A DNA stretch of 64,000 nt, taken from the NCBI RefSeq assembly GCF_947499265.1, contig NZ_CANMNK010000004.1, positions 186,001 to 250,000 of the forward strand, given 5' to 3'. The first letter of the stretch is position 1. Every line of letters begins with the position of its first letter. Positions 17,201 to 26,155 of the stretch are shown in pieces. Position numbers and translations under genes: made by a program. This DNA is from an uncultured Roseobacter sp. (GTDB lineage Bacteria; Pseudomonadota; Alphaproteobacteria; Rhodobacterales; Rhodobacteraceae). The notes beneath the pieces were generated by a model that ran no database searches, was not told the origin of the DNA, and worked only from the letters and a program-made list of their open reading frames with translations.

Positions 17201-17217
17201 GATCGCGATCCGCGATC
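17201..17217 (-). terminator. hairpin at the fsa stop codon
   Basis: GATCGCG-ATC-CGCGATC is a perfect 7-3-7 inverted repeat that overlaps the last codon of fsa. On the minus strand it is followed by CTTCC rather than a T-run, so termination would be imperfect. The small loop makes an operator-like role possible as well. Confidence 0.4.
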
Positions 17218-17869
17218 AGAGAATATTCTGACCCGTCTTGGCCCAATCGGCCATGAACTGCTCCAGCCCCTTGTCGGTCAGGGGATGCGTGGCCAGTTTG
17301 CGGATCACCTCGGGCGGGGCGGTCATCACATCGGCGCCGATCAGGGCGGCATCCTGCACATGGTTCACGGACCGGATGGAGGCGGCGAGGATCTGCGTTT
17401 CAAACCCGTAGTTGTCATAGATGGTGCGGATGTCCTGAATGAGGTCCATGCCGTCGAGGTTGATGTCGTCCAGACGCCCGATGAAAGGGCTGATGAAGGT
17501 GGCCCCCGCCTTGGCGGCCAGCAACGCTTGATTGGCAGAGAAACAAAGCGTGACATTGACCATCTTGCCTTCGCCCGAGAGGACCTTGCAGGCTTTCAAC
17601 CCGTCCCATGTCAGCGGCAGCTTGACGGTGATGTTTTCGGCGATCTCGGCCAGCTTGCGGCCTTCTGCAATCATCGCCTCAGCTTCGAGCGCCACCACTT
17701 CCGCGCTGACGGGGCCTTCGACGATGCCGCAGATTTCCTTGGTCACTTCGAGGATATCGCGCCCGGATTTCAGGATCAGGGAGGGGTTGGTCGTGACCCC
17801 GTCTACCATGCCAAGATCGTTCAGTTCGCTGATGGCCTGGGTGTCGGCCGTGTCGACAAAGAATTTCAT
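17216..17869 (-). CDS. fsa: fructose-6-phosphate aldolase / small transaldolase
   Basis: A 217-residue enzyme of the short transaldolase (FSA/TalC) subfamily, acting in sugar-phosphate interconversion. The family start [13 protein letters not shown], the [15 protein letters not shown] segment, the Schiff-base lysine in [16 protein letters not shown] and the substrate-loop [14 protein letters not shown] are all clear. Whether it is a true transaldolase or an aldolase cannot be read from sequence. It is divergent from priA, with a palindrome between them that might regulate it. Confidence 0.92.
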   Translation of the reverse strand: MKFFVDTADTQAISELNDLGMVDGVTTNPSLILKSGRDILEVTKEICGIVEGPVSAEVVALEAEAMIAEGRKLAEIAENITVKLPLTWDGLKACKVLSGEGKMVNVTLCFSANQALLAAKAGATFISPFIGRLDDINLDGMDLIQDIRTIYDNYGFETQILAASIRSVNHVQDAALIGADVMTAPPEVIRKLATHPLTDKGLEQFMADWAKTGQNIL

Positions 17870-17897
17870 CGCTGCTGTTCCTTTCGAAGGTGTATGT

Positions 17898-17914
17898 GAA
17901 CGCTAACATCGTTC
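17898..17914. promoter_or_regulatory. palindrome between divergent fsa and priA
   Basis: GAACG-ctaacat-CGTTC is a perfect 5-7-5 inverted repeat, 29 bases upstream of the fsa start and 77 bases upstream of the chosen priA start. The CGCTAACA part resembles LacI-family half-sites. It is a plausible operator for fsa; the regulator is unknown. Confidence 0.4.
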
Positions 17915-17990
17915 TCTCTTGCGCTTGGCTTTACCGCATGATCTGCGATGCTTAAACCCTCAATTGTCCACCCCTGCCGGAGCATGCCTG

Positions 17991-20186
17991 TTGACGCTGC
18001 CGCAATTTTACGACCATGGCGATCTGATTGGCGTGCTTACAACTCAGCCTTTGGGCCGCGCGCTGGATTACCGCGCGCCGGAAGGCGGCTGCCATCTGGG
18101 GGCCTTCGTGGAGGTGCCTCTGGGCCCGCGCAAGGTGCTGGGCGTGGTCTGGGGGCCCGGGAAAGGCGACTATGATCTGGCGAAGATCCGGTCGGTGATG
18201 AGGGTGCTGGATGTGGCCCCGATGCGCGAAGAGATGCGCAGCTTTCTGGAACGCGCGGCGGATTATACGCTTACCCCGATGCCCGCGATGCTGCGGCTGG
18301 CAACGCGTGCGCCAGGGCTGGGCGATCCGCCCTCGATGCGCAAGATCTATCGGCGCGGGCCGGGCGAGCCTGACAAGATGACCGCTGCCCGGCGCAAGGT
18401 GCTGGAGGCGCTGAGTTCCTATGGCGATCTGTCCTTCACGCTCAAGGAACTGGCGGAAATGGCGGGGGTTGGAACCTCCGTGGTCAAGGGGCTGGTGGCG
18501 CAGAACGCCGTTGCCGAAGAAGACAGCCCGCGCGATTTGCCGTTTGCACGGCTCGATCCGGCGCTGCCCGGCAAGGAACTGACCGCTGATCAGGCCGCGG
18601 GTGCCGCGCAACTGGAGGCGGCGGTCACCGGCGGGCGGTATGGTACCACGCTGCTGCGGGGGGTGACCGGGTCCGGCAAAACGGAAGTCTATCTGGAGGC
18701 GGTTGCCGCAGCCCTGCGCGCCGGGCGGCAAGCGCTGGTGCTTTTGCCGGAGATCGCCCTGACCGCGGAGTTCCTGACCCGTGTCGAGGAACGTTTTGGC
18801 GCAAAGCCCGCGGAATGGCATTCCGGTGCCACCATGACCGAGCGGCGGCGCATCTGGCGCATGGTCGGGCAGGGCGATGCGCAATTGGTGATCGGCGCGC
18901 GGTCGGCGCTGTTTCTGCCGTTTCAGAACCTTGGGCTGATTGTGGTCGATGAGGAGCATGACACCTCCTACAAGCAGGAAGAGGGCGTGCTTTATAATGC
19001 GCGGGACATGGCGGTGCTGCGGGCCTCGATCTGCGGCGCGCAGGTGGTGCTGGCCTCCGCCACGCCATCGCTGGAAAGTTGGGCCAATGCCGAGGCGGGC
19101 AAATACCGACGCCTGGAGCTGACCTCGCGATTTGGCCCCGCCGTGATGCCGCAGATGCGTGCGATTGACATGCGCGCAGAGGCGTTGCCGTCCGACAGGT
19201 GGGTGTCCAAAGAGCTGCAGGACGCGGTGACGTCCCGACTGGAGAAGGGGGAACAGTCGCTGCTGTTCATCAACCGGCGCGGTTATGCGCCCATCACGCT
19301 CTGCCGGGCCTGCGGGCATCAGATTGGCTGTGATCATTGTGATGCGCGCATGGTGGAACACCGGTTTCTCAAGCGGCTGGTGTGCCATCAATGCGGCGAG
19401 ACCAAACCGATGCCGGATGTCTGCCCCGCCTGTGAAGTCGAGGGGCGTCTGGCCGCCGTGGGGCCGGGGGTCGAGCGATTGGGAGAAGAAGCCGCAGCGC
19501 TGTTTCCCGAGGCAAAGATCGCCACGTTAAGTTCCGACATGTACGGCTCTGCCCGGGCGCTGAAAGCCGAGATTGAGGGGATTGCCGAGGGGGCTGCGGA
19601 TGTGATCATCGGCACGCAACTGGTGGCCAAGGGGCATAACTTCCCCAAGCTGACGCTGGTGGGGGTGATTGATGCCGATCTGGGGTTGCAAGGCTCCGAT
19701 CTGCGGGCTGCGGAGCGGACGTTCCAGCTGATGCGACAGGTGGCGGGGCGCGCGGGACGCGCGGAAAAGCCCGGCACCGCCCTTTTGCAGACCTACCAGC
19801 CTGAGCACCCGGTCATTCGCGCCATTCTGGCAGGCGATGAAGATCGGTTCTGGGCGGCGGAAGCGCGTGAACGAGAGGTGGCAGGTGTGCCTCCCTACGG
19901 CCGCATGGCAGGCATCATCCTCAGCGGCCCGGATGTGGCGCGTGTCTTCGACGCGGGCAACCAGCTGGCGCGGCAGGATGGGCCGCTGCGCGCTATAGGG
20001 GCGCAGGTTTTTGGGCCTGCACCGGCCCCGATCGCCCGGGTGCGCGGGCGCCACCGGGTGCGCCTGTTGGTCAAGGCCGAGAAAACCGCGCCCCTGCAGG
20101 ACGCATTGGCCAGATGGGTCGGACAGCTGCGGATCAAGGGGGATTTGCGTCTGGCCGTTGATATCGATCCGCAGAGTTTCTATTGA
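17991..20186 (+). CDS. priA: primosomal protein N' (replication restart helicase)
   Basis: PriA restarts stalled replication forks by loading the replicative helicase. The protein has an N-terminal DNA-binding domain (GVLTTQPLGRALDYRAPEGG), Walker A GVTGSGKTEVYLEA, Walker B/DEEH VVDEEHDTSYKQ, a zinc-binding insertion with eight cysteines (CRACGHQIGCDHC, CHQCGETK, CPAC) and helicase motifs ATPSLESW and GRAGRAEKPG. The TTG at 17991 is chosen because GGAG lies 8 bases upstream, giving 731 residues; an in-frame ATG at 17919 lacks such a site. A strong hairpin follows the stop. Confidence 0.94.
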   Translation: MTLPQFYDHGDLIGVLTTQPLGRALDYRAPEGGCHLGAFVEVPLGPRKVLGVVWGPGKGDYDLAKIRSVMRVLDVAPMREEMRSFLERAADYTLTPMPAMLRLATRAPGLGDPPSMRKIYRRGPGEPDKMTAARRKVLEALSSYGDLSFTLKELAEMAGVGTSVVKGLVAQNAVAEEDSPRDLPFARLDPALPGKELTADQAAGAAQLEAAVTGGRYGTTLLRGVTGSGKTEVYLEAVAAALRAGRQALVLLPEIALTAEFLTRVEERFGAKPAEWHSGATMTERRRIWRMVGQGDAQLVIGARSALFLPFQNLGLIVVDEEHDTSYKQEEGVLYNARDMAVLRASICGAQVVLASATPSLESWANAEAGKYRRLELTSRFGPAVMPQMRAIDMRAEALPSDRWVSKELQDAVTSRLEKGEQSLLFINRRGYAPITLCRACGHQIGCDHCDARMVEHRFLKRLVCHQCGETKPMPDVCPACEVEGRLAAVGPGVERLGEEAAALFPEAKIATLSSDMYGSARALKAEIEGIAEGAADVIIGTQLVAKGHNFPKLTLVGVIDADLGLQGSDLRAAERTFQLMRQVAGRAGRAEKPGTALLQTYQPEHPVIRAILAGDEDRFWAAEAREREVAGVPPYGRMAGIILSGPDVARVFDAGNQLARQDGPLRAIGAQVFGPAPAPIARVRGRHRVRLLVKAEKTAPLQDALARWVGQLRIKGDLRLAVDIDPQSFY

Positions 20187-20193
20187 GTTTTAT

Positions 20194-20219
20194 GGGTCTG
20201 GTGCTGACGCACCAGACCC
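20194..20219. terminator. perfect 11-bp hairpin after priA
   Basis: GGGTCTGGTGC (20194-20204) and GCACCAGACCC (20209-20219) form a perfect 11-bp stem with a TGAC loop, 7 bases after the priA stop. There is no following T-run; instead the dispersed repeat at 20220 begins immediately. Confidence 0.65.
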
Positions 20220-20251
20220 GCCTCCGGCGGGAATATTTAGGGCCAGAAGAA
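20220..20251 (+). repeat. dispersed 32-base repeat, copy 1
   Basis: A 32-base sequence beginning GCCTCCGGCGGG and ending GGGCCAGAAGAA. It occurs again at 27197-27228 with 30 of 32 bases identical. Here it directly abuts the priA terminator hairpin. Confidence 0.75.
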
Positions 20252-20328
20252 ACCCCTGCGCGTCACCGGACAGAGCTTGTGCTTTTTTGCGCCTCGCCAA
20301 AGGGGGGCAAACAGCATATGCCGGGTTC

Positions 20329-21561
20329 ATGGCCCAATTTGTTCCTCTCTCAGACGCGCGACAGATGCCGTTTTGGCGGCGTCCGATCACCTTGCTGTTT
20401 CTGATGGCTTTCGCGATGCCGGTGGCCTTTTTCACCTGGTACGCGCTGCTGAACAATTTCACCAAGGAAGTCGCAGGCTTTGATGGCGCCGACATTGGCC
20501 TGCTGCATACGATCCGGGAAATACCAGGGTTTCTGGCCGTGGGGGTCATTGCCGTCATCCTGTTTGTGCGGGAACAAGTGCTGGGGCTGGTGTCCCTGGT
20601 GCTGCTGGGTGCCGCAACGGCAATCACCGCGCAATTCCCGCAGCTGACGGGCATTCTGATCCTCACCTTCCTCAGCTCCGTGGGCTTTCATTATTATGAG
20701 ACGGTCAACCAGTCGCTGCAATTGCAGTGGTTGCCCAAGGACCGCGCGCCGCAGATTTTGGGATGGTTGCTGGCCACCGGCTCTGCTGCGACTTTCATTG
20801 TCTACTTCGTGATCATGATCCTGTGGGAGCCTCTGGGGCTAAGCTACAACATCGTCTTCATGTTCGGTGGCGGGATCACCGCGGCCATCGCCCTCTTTGC
20901 GCTGATTGCCTATCCGCAGTTCGAGGCCCCGCATCCGCAGATCAAGAAGATGGTGCTGCGCAAACGCTACTGGCTCTATTACGCACTGCAGTTCATGTCC
21001 GGCGCGCGGCGGCAGATCTTCATGGTCTTTGCGGGCTTCATGATGGTCGAGAAGTTTGGCTTTGAGGTGCATGAGGTTGTGGGCCTCTATCTGATCAACC
21101 TGGTGATCAACATGTGTGTGGCGCCCTTTCTGGGGCATATCGTGGCCCGTTACGGGGAGCGTAATGCGCTGGTTTTCGAATACGCCGGGCTGGTCTGCGT
21201 GTTTCTGGCTTATGGCGGTGTCTATTTCTTTGACTGGGGGTTTGCCGTCGCCGCAGCACTCTATGTGATCGATCACATGTTCTTTGGGCTGGCGCTGGCG
21301 ATGAAGACCTATTTCCAGAAGATCGGTGATCCGGGGGATATCGCCCCGACCGCAGCGGTCGCCTTTACCATCAATCATATCGCTGCGGTGTTCCTGCCGG
21401 TGATGCTCGGGCTGATGTGGCTGGTGTCGCCTGCGGCCGTCTTCTTTTTGGCGGCGGCGATGGCGGGGGTGTCACTGATCCTAGCGACGCTCATCCCGCG
21501 CCATCCCGAAGCGGGCAATGAGACGATCTTTTCGCGGCCGGTGCCGACCGCGGCGGAATGA
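20329..21561 (+). CDS. MFS-type transporter
   Basis: A 410-residue integral membrane protein with about twelve hydrophobic segments, from ITLLFLMAFAMPVAFFTW at the N-terminus to VFFLAAAMAGVSLILATLI near the end. It fits the major facilitator superfamily; the loop between helices 6 and 7 is short (EAPHPQIKKMVLRKRYWLY). The substrate is unknown. The ATG at 20329 (MAQFVPLSD) is chosen as the first start close to helix 1; longer in-frame extensions overlap priA. The MATE transporter follows with a 4-base overlap, so two exporters of different superfamilies are co-translated. Confidence 0.83.
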   Translation: MAQFVPLSDARQMPFWRRPITLLFLMAFAMPVAFFTWYALLNNFTKEVAGFDGADIGLLHTIREIPGFLAVGVIAVILFVREQVLGLVSLVLLGAATAITAQFPQLTGILILTFLSSVGFHYYETVNQSLQLQWLPKDRAPQILGWLLATGSAATFIVYFVIMILWEPLGLSYNIVFMFGGGITAAIALFALIAYPQFEAPHPQIKKMVLRKRYWLYYALQFMSGARRQIFMVFAGFMMVEKFGFEVHEVVGLYLINLVINMCVAPFLGHIVARYGERNALVFEYAGLVCVFLAYGGVYFFDWGFAVAAALYVIDHMFFGLALAMKTYFQKIGDPGDIAPTAAVAFTINHIAAVFLPVMLGLMWLVSPAAVFFLAAAMAGVSLILATLIPRHPEAGNETIFSRPVPTAAE

Positions 21562-22949
21562 GCGACGCGCGCTTTCTGACAGGCTCCACCATGGGGCATG
21601 TCGTGCGGATGACCGCAACCGGCGCACTGGGCATCACATTTGTTTTCCTGGTGGATGCGGCCAATCTGTTGTGGATTTCGCAATTGGGCGATCCCACGCT
21701 GGTGGCCGCCATTGGTTTTGCCTTTGCGGTGCAGTTCTTTTCGGTCTCCTCCGGCGTTGGCCTGATGATCGCCGCCACCGCGCTGGTGTCGCGCAGCATC
21801 GGGGCCGGTAAGCGGGACGCCGCGCGGGCGCAGGCAGGGGCGGCCATTGTCATTGCGACCAGCATTCAGGCCTGCGTTGCCGCCCTTGTGGTGATTTTCA
21901 GACATGATCTGGTGGCCTTCGCCGGGGCCTCGGGCGAAACGGCGGCGCTGGCAGCACGGTATCTCGGCTTCACCATGCCGTCGCTTGTCTTCATGGCCGT
22001 TGGCATGATCGCATCAGGTACGCTGCGGGCAGAGGGGCTTGGCGCCAAGGCGATGTATGTGACGCTACTGTCTGGCACCCTCTTGATGGTGGTCGACCCG
22101 ATCCTGATCCTTTGGCTGGGCCTTGGGCTTGACGGTGCCGCCATTGGGCTCGTCAGCTTTCGCATCGCGCTGATGGGGTTGGGCCTCTATTTCGCGGCGG
22201 TTCAGCACAATCTGATCGCATGGCCGACACTGGCCAGCACGCGCACAATTTTGCGCCCCTATATGGTGGTGGCGCTGCCCGCCATCGCTACGCAAATGGC
22301 AACCCCAGCAGGCAACTATTTTCTGACCATCGTCATCGCACCCTTTGGGGATGATGCCGTGGCCGCCTGGGCCGTTGTGAGCCGACTGACAGTGGTGGCC
22401 TTTGGCGGGATTTTTGCGCTTTCGGGCGCGATTGGCGGTATCTTCGGGCAAAACTTCGGCGCTGGCCACTGTGACCGGCTGCGCAGCACCTATCGCGATG
22501 CCCTGATCTTTTGTCTGGCCTATACGCTGGTCACCTGGGCGCTGCTGGCACTGGCCACCCCTTTTTTCACCCGTGCCTTCGGATTGACCGGGCAGGGGGC
22601 TGACGTGCTTTACGCCTTCACGATGATCGGTGTGGGTGGGTTTATTTTCATCGGGGCGCTTTTTGTCTCAAATGCCGCCTTCAACAATCTGGGCAAACCG
22701 GGGCGGTCCACGCTTGTGAACTGGATCAAGGATGGCCTGCTCAGCTGGCCGTCCGCTGCGTTCCTTGCGACGTATTACGGTGCGCCCGGCGTGATCTATG
22801 GGCAGGCGGCGGCCGGTGCATGTGTCGGTCTTGCCTCGGCGCTCTGGGGATGGCGGTACGTGCAAGGCCTCAGACCCGTACCGCCAGAGGCGCTTGACCT
22901 TCCGCCTGCGCGGCCCTACCCGAACCCCGACCGATATCGGAGACGTTGA
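21558..22949 (+). CDS. MATE-family efflux transporter
   Basis: A 463-residue multidrug-and-toxin-extrusion family protein with twelve predicted membrane helices arranged as two bundles. Typical features are MGHVVRMTATGALGITFVF near the start, SVSSGVGLMIAATALVSRSI, and the second-half repeat AWAVVSRLTVVAFGGIFALS. These transporters export cationic drugs or metabolites using a Na+ or H+ gradient; the actual substrate is unknown. The start overlaps the MFS stop (ATGA) and its own stop overlaps the prmA start. Confidence 0.92.
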   Translation: MSDARFLTGSTMGHVVRMTATGALGITFVFLVDAANLLWISQLGDPTLVAAIGFAFAVQFFSVSSGVGLMIAATALVSRSIGAGKRDAARAQAGAAIVIATSIQACVAALVVIFRHDLVAFAGASGETAALAARYLGFTMPSLVFMAVGMIASGTLRAEGLGAKAMYVTLLSGTLLMVVDPILILWLGLGLDGAAIGLVSFRIALMGLGLYFAAVQHNLIAWPTLASTRTILRPYMVVALPAIATQMATPAGNYFLTIVIAPFGDDAVAAWAVVSRLTVVAFGGIFALSGAIGGIFGQNFGAGHCDRLRSTYRDALIFCLAYTLVTWALLALATPFFTRAFGLTGQGADVLYAFTMIGVGGFIFIGALFVSNAAFNNLGKPGRSTLVNWIKDGLLSWPSAAFLATYYGAPGVIYGQAAAGACVGLASALWGWRYVQGLRPVPPEALDLPPARPYPNPDRYRRR

Positions 22950-23824
22950 TGCCAACCTTCACTGCCCTCACAACCCTGCCGGGGAAAGCTGCCGCTGAAA
23001 AACTGGGAGCGGCGATGGAGCGGCTTGATCCGGAACCGACGGGTGTCGGGGTGTTCGAGGTCGAGGATGGCTCCGGTCTCTGGGAAGTCGGGGCCTATTT
23101 CACCGAAACGCCGGATGACACGGCGCTGACCCTGCTGGCGACCGCGATGGGGGCAAAGCCATTCGTCATATCCGAACTGCCGGAAACCGATTGGGTGGCC
23201 CACGTGCGCCGCGAATTGGCACCGGTCGCGGCGGGACGTTTTTTTGTCTACGGCAGCCATGACGCGGACAAGGTGCCCGCAAGTTGTGAGCCTTTGTTGA
23301 TCGAGGCGGCGATGGCCTTTGGCACCGGTCACCATGGTACGACATTGGGATGCCTGCGCGCGCTGGACAGGCTCGCGACGGCGGGCAAGACGGGGCTGAA
23401 CGTCGCCGATATTGGCTGTGGTACGGCGGTGTTGGCGATGGCGGCGGCGCGGATCTGGCCGAACCCGGTGCTGGCCAGCGATATTGATCAGGTGGCTGTC
23501 GATGTTGCCGCGAGCAATGTGGCCGCAAACGGTCTGCAGGGAGGGGTAAAATGCGTGGAAGCCGCAGGCTTTGACCATCCCGACTTGTTGGCGGCGGCCC
23601 CCTTTGATCTGATCTTTGCCAATATCCTGAAAGGGCCTCTGGTGGCGCTCGCGCCCGATATGGCACGTCACTTGCAACCGGACGGACATGCGATTCTATC
23701 GGGCATTTTGAATGAACAGGCGGATGAGGTGATCGCAGTTTATGCGCAGGCTGGCATCAATCTTGAGCACCGAGAAGAGATTGTTGACTGGACGACGCTT
23801 ACTCTGAGTAGAGAACTGCCTTAA
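22949..23824 (+). CDS. prmA: ribosomal protein L11 methyltransferase
   Basis: PrmA trimethylates ribosomal protein L11 using SAM. The 291-residue protein shows the substrate-recognition N-terminal domain and a Rossmann methyltransferase domain with AFGTGHHGTTLGCL, the SAM loop NVADIGCGTAVLAMAA and the catalytic-region DLIFANILKGPLVALAPDM. The ATG at 22949 overlaps the MATE stop; a TTG just before it is less likely. The roughly 100 bases downstream, to the small membrane protein, are free of recognisable signals. Confidence 0.93.
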   Translation: MPTFTALTTLPGKAAAEKLGAAMERLDPEPTGVGVFEVEDGSGLWEVGAYFTETPDDTALTLLATAMGAKPFVISELPETDWVAHVRRELAPVAAGRFFVYGSHDADKVPASCEPLLIEAAMAFGTGHHGTTLGCLRALDRLATAGKTGLNVADIGCGTAVLAMAAARIWPNPVLASDIDQVAVDVAASNVAANGLQGGVKCVEAAGFDHPDLLAAAPFDLIFANILKGPLVALAPDMARHLQPDGHAILSGILNEQADEVIAVYAQAGINLEHREEIVDWTTLTLSRELP

Positions 23825-23927
23825 TTGCCTCACTTCCGCCTTATTTGACCTGTTTGCGTTGAGTTTTATGCGTTTTTAAGCCAATTTGATGATGATCCGG
23901 TGGGGGCCTGATTGTCAGGAGAGTGTG

Positions 23928-24269
23928 GTGTCTGATTACGCTCAATTTGAAAAACGCCTTGCGGTGCTTACAACCAAGCACAGAAAAATGGCGCGTGGAT
24001 ATACCGCAAAAATTGGCGAAGACGGCCTTATCATGGTCGAGCCCAAGCGGGTACGGTCGCCGATCCGCCCGCGCACAATTGTTCTGATGGGTGTCGGTGT
24101 GTTTTTGTTCAAGGCCCTGCTGCTGACCTCGACCGGGCTTGCCACCTATGAAAACCGCATTGCAGCGCTGAGTTCCGGGACCGTTTTTGAACAGGCTGCG
24201 GCCTGGGTGATGCAACCCGATGTCGTTTCGCGCTATCTGGCGGAAACATTCACGAAGATGATACCTTGA
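23928..24269 (+). CDS. small single-span membrane protein of unknown function
   Basis: A 113-residue protein not assigned to a characterised family. The first 45 residues are basic and soluble (DYAQFEKRLAVLTTKHRK). One hydrophobic helix follows at about 50-70 (TIVLMGVGVFLFKALLLTST), then a 40-residue tail ending FTKMIP. The GTG at 23928 has AGGAG six bases upstream, which decides it over the ATG at 23886. It is single, ends at a strong bidirectional terminator, and its codon use matches the window. Confidence 0.72.
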   Translation: MSDYAQFEKRLAVLTTKHRKMARGYTAKIGEDGLIMVEPKRVRSPIRPRTIVLMGVGVFLFKALLLTSTGLATYENRIAALSSGTVFEQAAAWVMQPDVVSRYLAETFTKMIP

Positions 24270-24340
24270 ATTGGTACGGAGCGCGCGTGACGCGTTCCGA
24301 GTGTGTAATCGAATGTCCCTCCAATGATGTTCACTGGTAA

Positions 24341-24376
24341 AAAAACCGCCCCTTCAATCAAGAAGGGGCGGTTTTT
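24341..24376. terminator. bidirectional intrinsic terminator
   Basis: AAAAACCGCCCCTTC (24341-24355) and GAAGGGGCGGTTTTT (24362-24376) form a perfect 15-bp stem with a 6-base loop, A-rich on one side and T-rich on the other. It can end both the plus-strand small membrane protein and the minus-strand DUF1127 gene. Confidence 0.9.
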
Positions 24377-24414
24377 CTTTTCAAAAGGCTCTGTCGTTTG
24401 AAGAGCGATACCGC

Positions 24415-24633
24415 TTAGCGGATGATGTGGCTTTCCGCGACGGTGTCGATGTCGGAGCGGCTCAGGCCGATGTCTTCAAGCTCACGATCGGACAATGTCG
24501 CCAGCGCGTTGCGTGTGACGCGCGCGTCGTTCCATGCCACCACAGAAGCGATTGTGGTGTTGATGAAGCTGGAGAAACGGCTTGCAACGGATGCGGAGCC
24601 ATAGGTGGTGCGGGAAGTGTCAAAAGTAGTCAT
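24415..24633 (-). CDS. DUF1127 (YjiS-like) small protein
   Basis: A 72-residue protein whose C-terminal half (WNDARVTRNALATLSDRELEDIGLSRSDI) is the arginine-rich DUF1127 domain, read here in sections. Such proteins have been linked to RNA binding, phosphate or carbon physiology and sRNA turnover in other alphaproteobacteria; the role here is unknown. The start at 24633 follows AAGGACGG. The gene ends at the strong terminator shared with its convergent neighbour. Confidence 0.88.
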   Translation of the reverse strand: MTTFDTSRTTYGSASVASRFSSFINTTIASVVAWNDARVTRNALATLSDRELEDIGLSRSDIDTVAESHIIR

Positions 24634-24963
24634 GTTAGCCGTCCTTTGTCTGAAGGTGAACCGGTCTGGCCGGTGTGTTGTGAGGCTCAGATAGGACCTG
24701 CCTAGATTTTCAGCAAGATGTGAAAATGCATGTGTGATATGCATTTTTCGCATGGGTCGAATACGTGGTTAACGCACCGTAAAAAAATGGAAAATCTTTG
24801 GTGGTGTCTGTCGAAAACGTGCCGGATCATGCCGCATTTGGACCGTGAGACCTGCTGCCACGTCAAAACCGGTGTTGCGCCTTAGGATAAAGGAACTGCT
24901 TGGCGGATGTTCGCCTTTCGTGCTAATGCGTACAAAAAGCATCAAAATGTCGGGGCAGGGCTT
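24634..24963. other. 330-base intergenic region between DUF1127 gene and ruvC
   Basis: No coding region is supported here: the open frames lack good starts and family features. It should hold divergent promoters for the DUF1127 gene and ruvC. A LexA-like direct repeat lies near its right end (24909-24923). The left part is AT-rich (ATGCATGTGTGATATGCAT has some dyad symmetry near 24726-24744), but no clear promoter hexamers could be chosen. Confidence 0.5.
24909..24923 (+). promoter_or_regulatory. possible LexA box upstream of ruvC
   Basis: GTTC-GCCTTTC-GTGC differs by one base from the alphaproteobacterial SOS box GTTC-N7-GTTC. It lies 40 bases before the ruvC start, a sensible operator position, and ruv genes are SOS-controlled in many bacteria. 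Confidence 0.4.
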
Positions 24964-25470
24964 GTGATACGCATAATTGGTATCGATCCGGGGTTGCGCA
25001 ACCTCGGTTGGGGCATGGTGGATGTTGCCGGCAGCCGGATTTCGCATGTTGCCAATGGAATCTGCAAATCATCAGGGACAGATCTGAGCCAGCGGCTGTT
25101 GTCACTGCACGAGCAGCTATCTGTCATTATCGCAGAATTCGCGCCACAACAGGCGGCGGTGGAACAGACATTTGTCAATAAGGATGGTGCAGGCACGCTC
25201 AAGCTCGGTCAGGCGCGGGGGATCGCAATGCTGGTGCCCGCGCAGGCGGGGATCAGCGTTGGTGAATATGCGCCGAATACAGTGAAAAAGGCCGTGGTTG
25301 GTGTCGGCCATGCGGACAAGGCCCAGGTCTTGCACATGGTCCAGCTGCAACTGCCCGGCGCGGAGATTACGGGACCGGATGCCGCTGACGCGCTGGCGAT
25401 TGCGATTTGCCACGCGCATCATAGCGGTGCCGGCGGGTTGAGTGCAGCCATCGAAAGGGCGCGTGCATGA
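24964..25470 (+). CDS. ruvC: Holliday junction resolvase RuvC
   Basis: RuvC cuts Holliday junctions symmetrically in recombinational repair. The 168-residue protein shows the four acidic catalytic residues in family context: Asp in [15 protein letters not shown], Glu in [13 protein letters not shown], and two Asp in [16 protein letters not shown]. The GTG at 24964 is chosen because it places the first catalytic Asp at the usual position; an in-frame ATG at 24907 would add 19 residues. The stop overlaps the ruvA start. Confidence 0.95.
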   Translation: MIRIIGIDPGLRNLGWGMVDVAGSRISHVANGICKSSGTDLSQRLLSLHEQLSVIIAEFAPQQAAVEQTFVNKDGAGTLKLGQARGIAMLVPAQAGISVGEYAPNTVKKAVVGVGHADKAQVLHMVQLQLPGAEITGPDAADALAIAICHAHHSGAGGLSAAIERARA

Positions 25471-26126
25471 TTGGCAAGATTACCGGGCGGATTGATTACA
25501 GAGCCGCCGACCATGTGCTGATCGATGTGCGCGGTGTCGGCTATCTGGTCTATTGCTCGGATCGGACCATGGCGGCGCTGCCCGGGGTTGGAGAGGTCGT
25601 GGCTCTGTTCACCGATCTGGTGGTGCGCGAGGACCTGATGCAGCTTTTCGGCTTCACCACATTGGCGGAGAAGGAATGGCACCGATTGCTGACCTCGGTT
25701 CAGGGCGTGGGTGCCAAAGCTTCCCTGGCCATTCTGGGCACTTTGGGACCCGACGGGGTGAGCCGGGCCATTGCCTTGGGTGATTGGAATGCGGTCAAGG
25801 CGGCCAAGGGCGTCGGGCCCAAGATCGCACAGCGCGTTGTGCTTGATTTGAAAGACAAGGCCCCCGGCGTGATGGCGATGGGCGGGACCGTTGCCGCCGC
25901 CAGTGGAGAAGCCGTGGCGGAGGTCATCGAGACCTCTCCCCCGGCTGCACCTGCTGCGCAGGTGGCCTCCTCCGCACAGGCGGATGCGCTTTCGGCCCTG
26001 GGCAACCTTGGCTACGGCCCTGGTGATGCGGCGGGGGCAGTGGCGCAGGCGGCAGGGGAAGCGCCGGACGCTGATACACCTGCATTGATCCGTGCGGCGT
26101 TGAAACTTCTGGCGCCCAAGGGCTAG
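25467..26126 (+). CDS. ruvA: Holliday junction branch migration protein RuvA
   Basis: RuvA binds the four-way junction and loads RuvB rings. The 219-residue protein begins [21 protein letters not shown] (OB fold, read in parts), has helix-hairpin-helix motifs [17 protein letters not shown] and [16 protein letters not shown], then an Ala/Pro-rich linker and the C-terminal RuvB-binding domain ([20 protein letters not shown]). It overlaps ruvC by ATGA, and ruvB follows after 29 bases. Confidence 0.96.
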   Translation: MIGKITGRIDYRAADHVLIDVRGVGYLVYCSDRTMAALPGVGEVVALFTDLVVREDLMQLFGFTTLAEKEWHRLLTSVQGVGAKASLAILGTLGPDGVSRAIALGDWNAVKAAKGVGPKIAQRVVLDLKDKAPGVMAMGGTVAAASGEAVAEVIETSPPAAPAAQVASSAQADALSALGNLGYGPGDAAGAVAQAAGEAPDADTPALIRAALKLLAPKG

Positions 26127-26155
26127 GGTGCGGTGAGCCCGGTACAGGACATCTT

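Noticed and set aside
17952-19391. 479-codon open frame on the minus strand
   Set aside because: Antisense to priA with His/Arg/Gln-rich translation, a typical shadow product.
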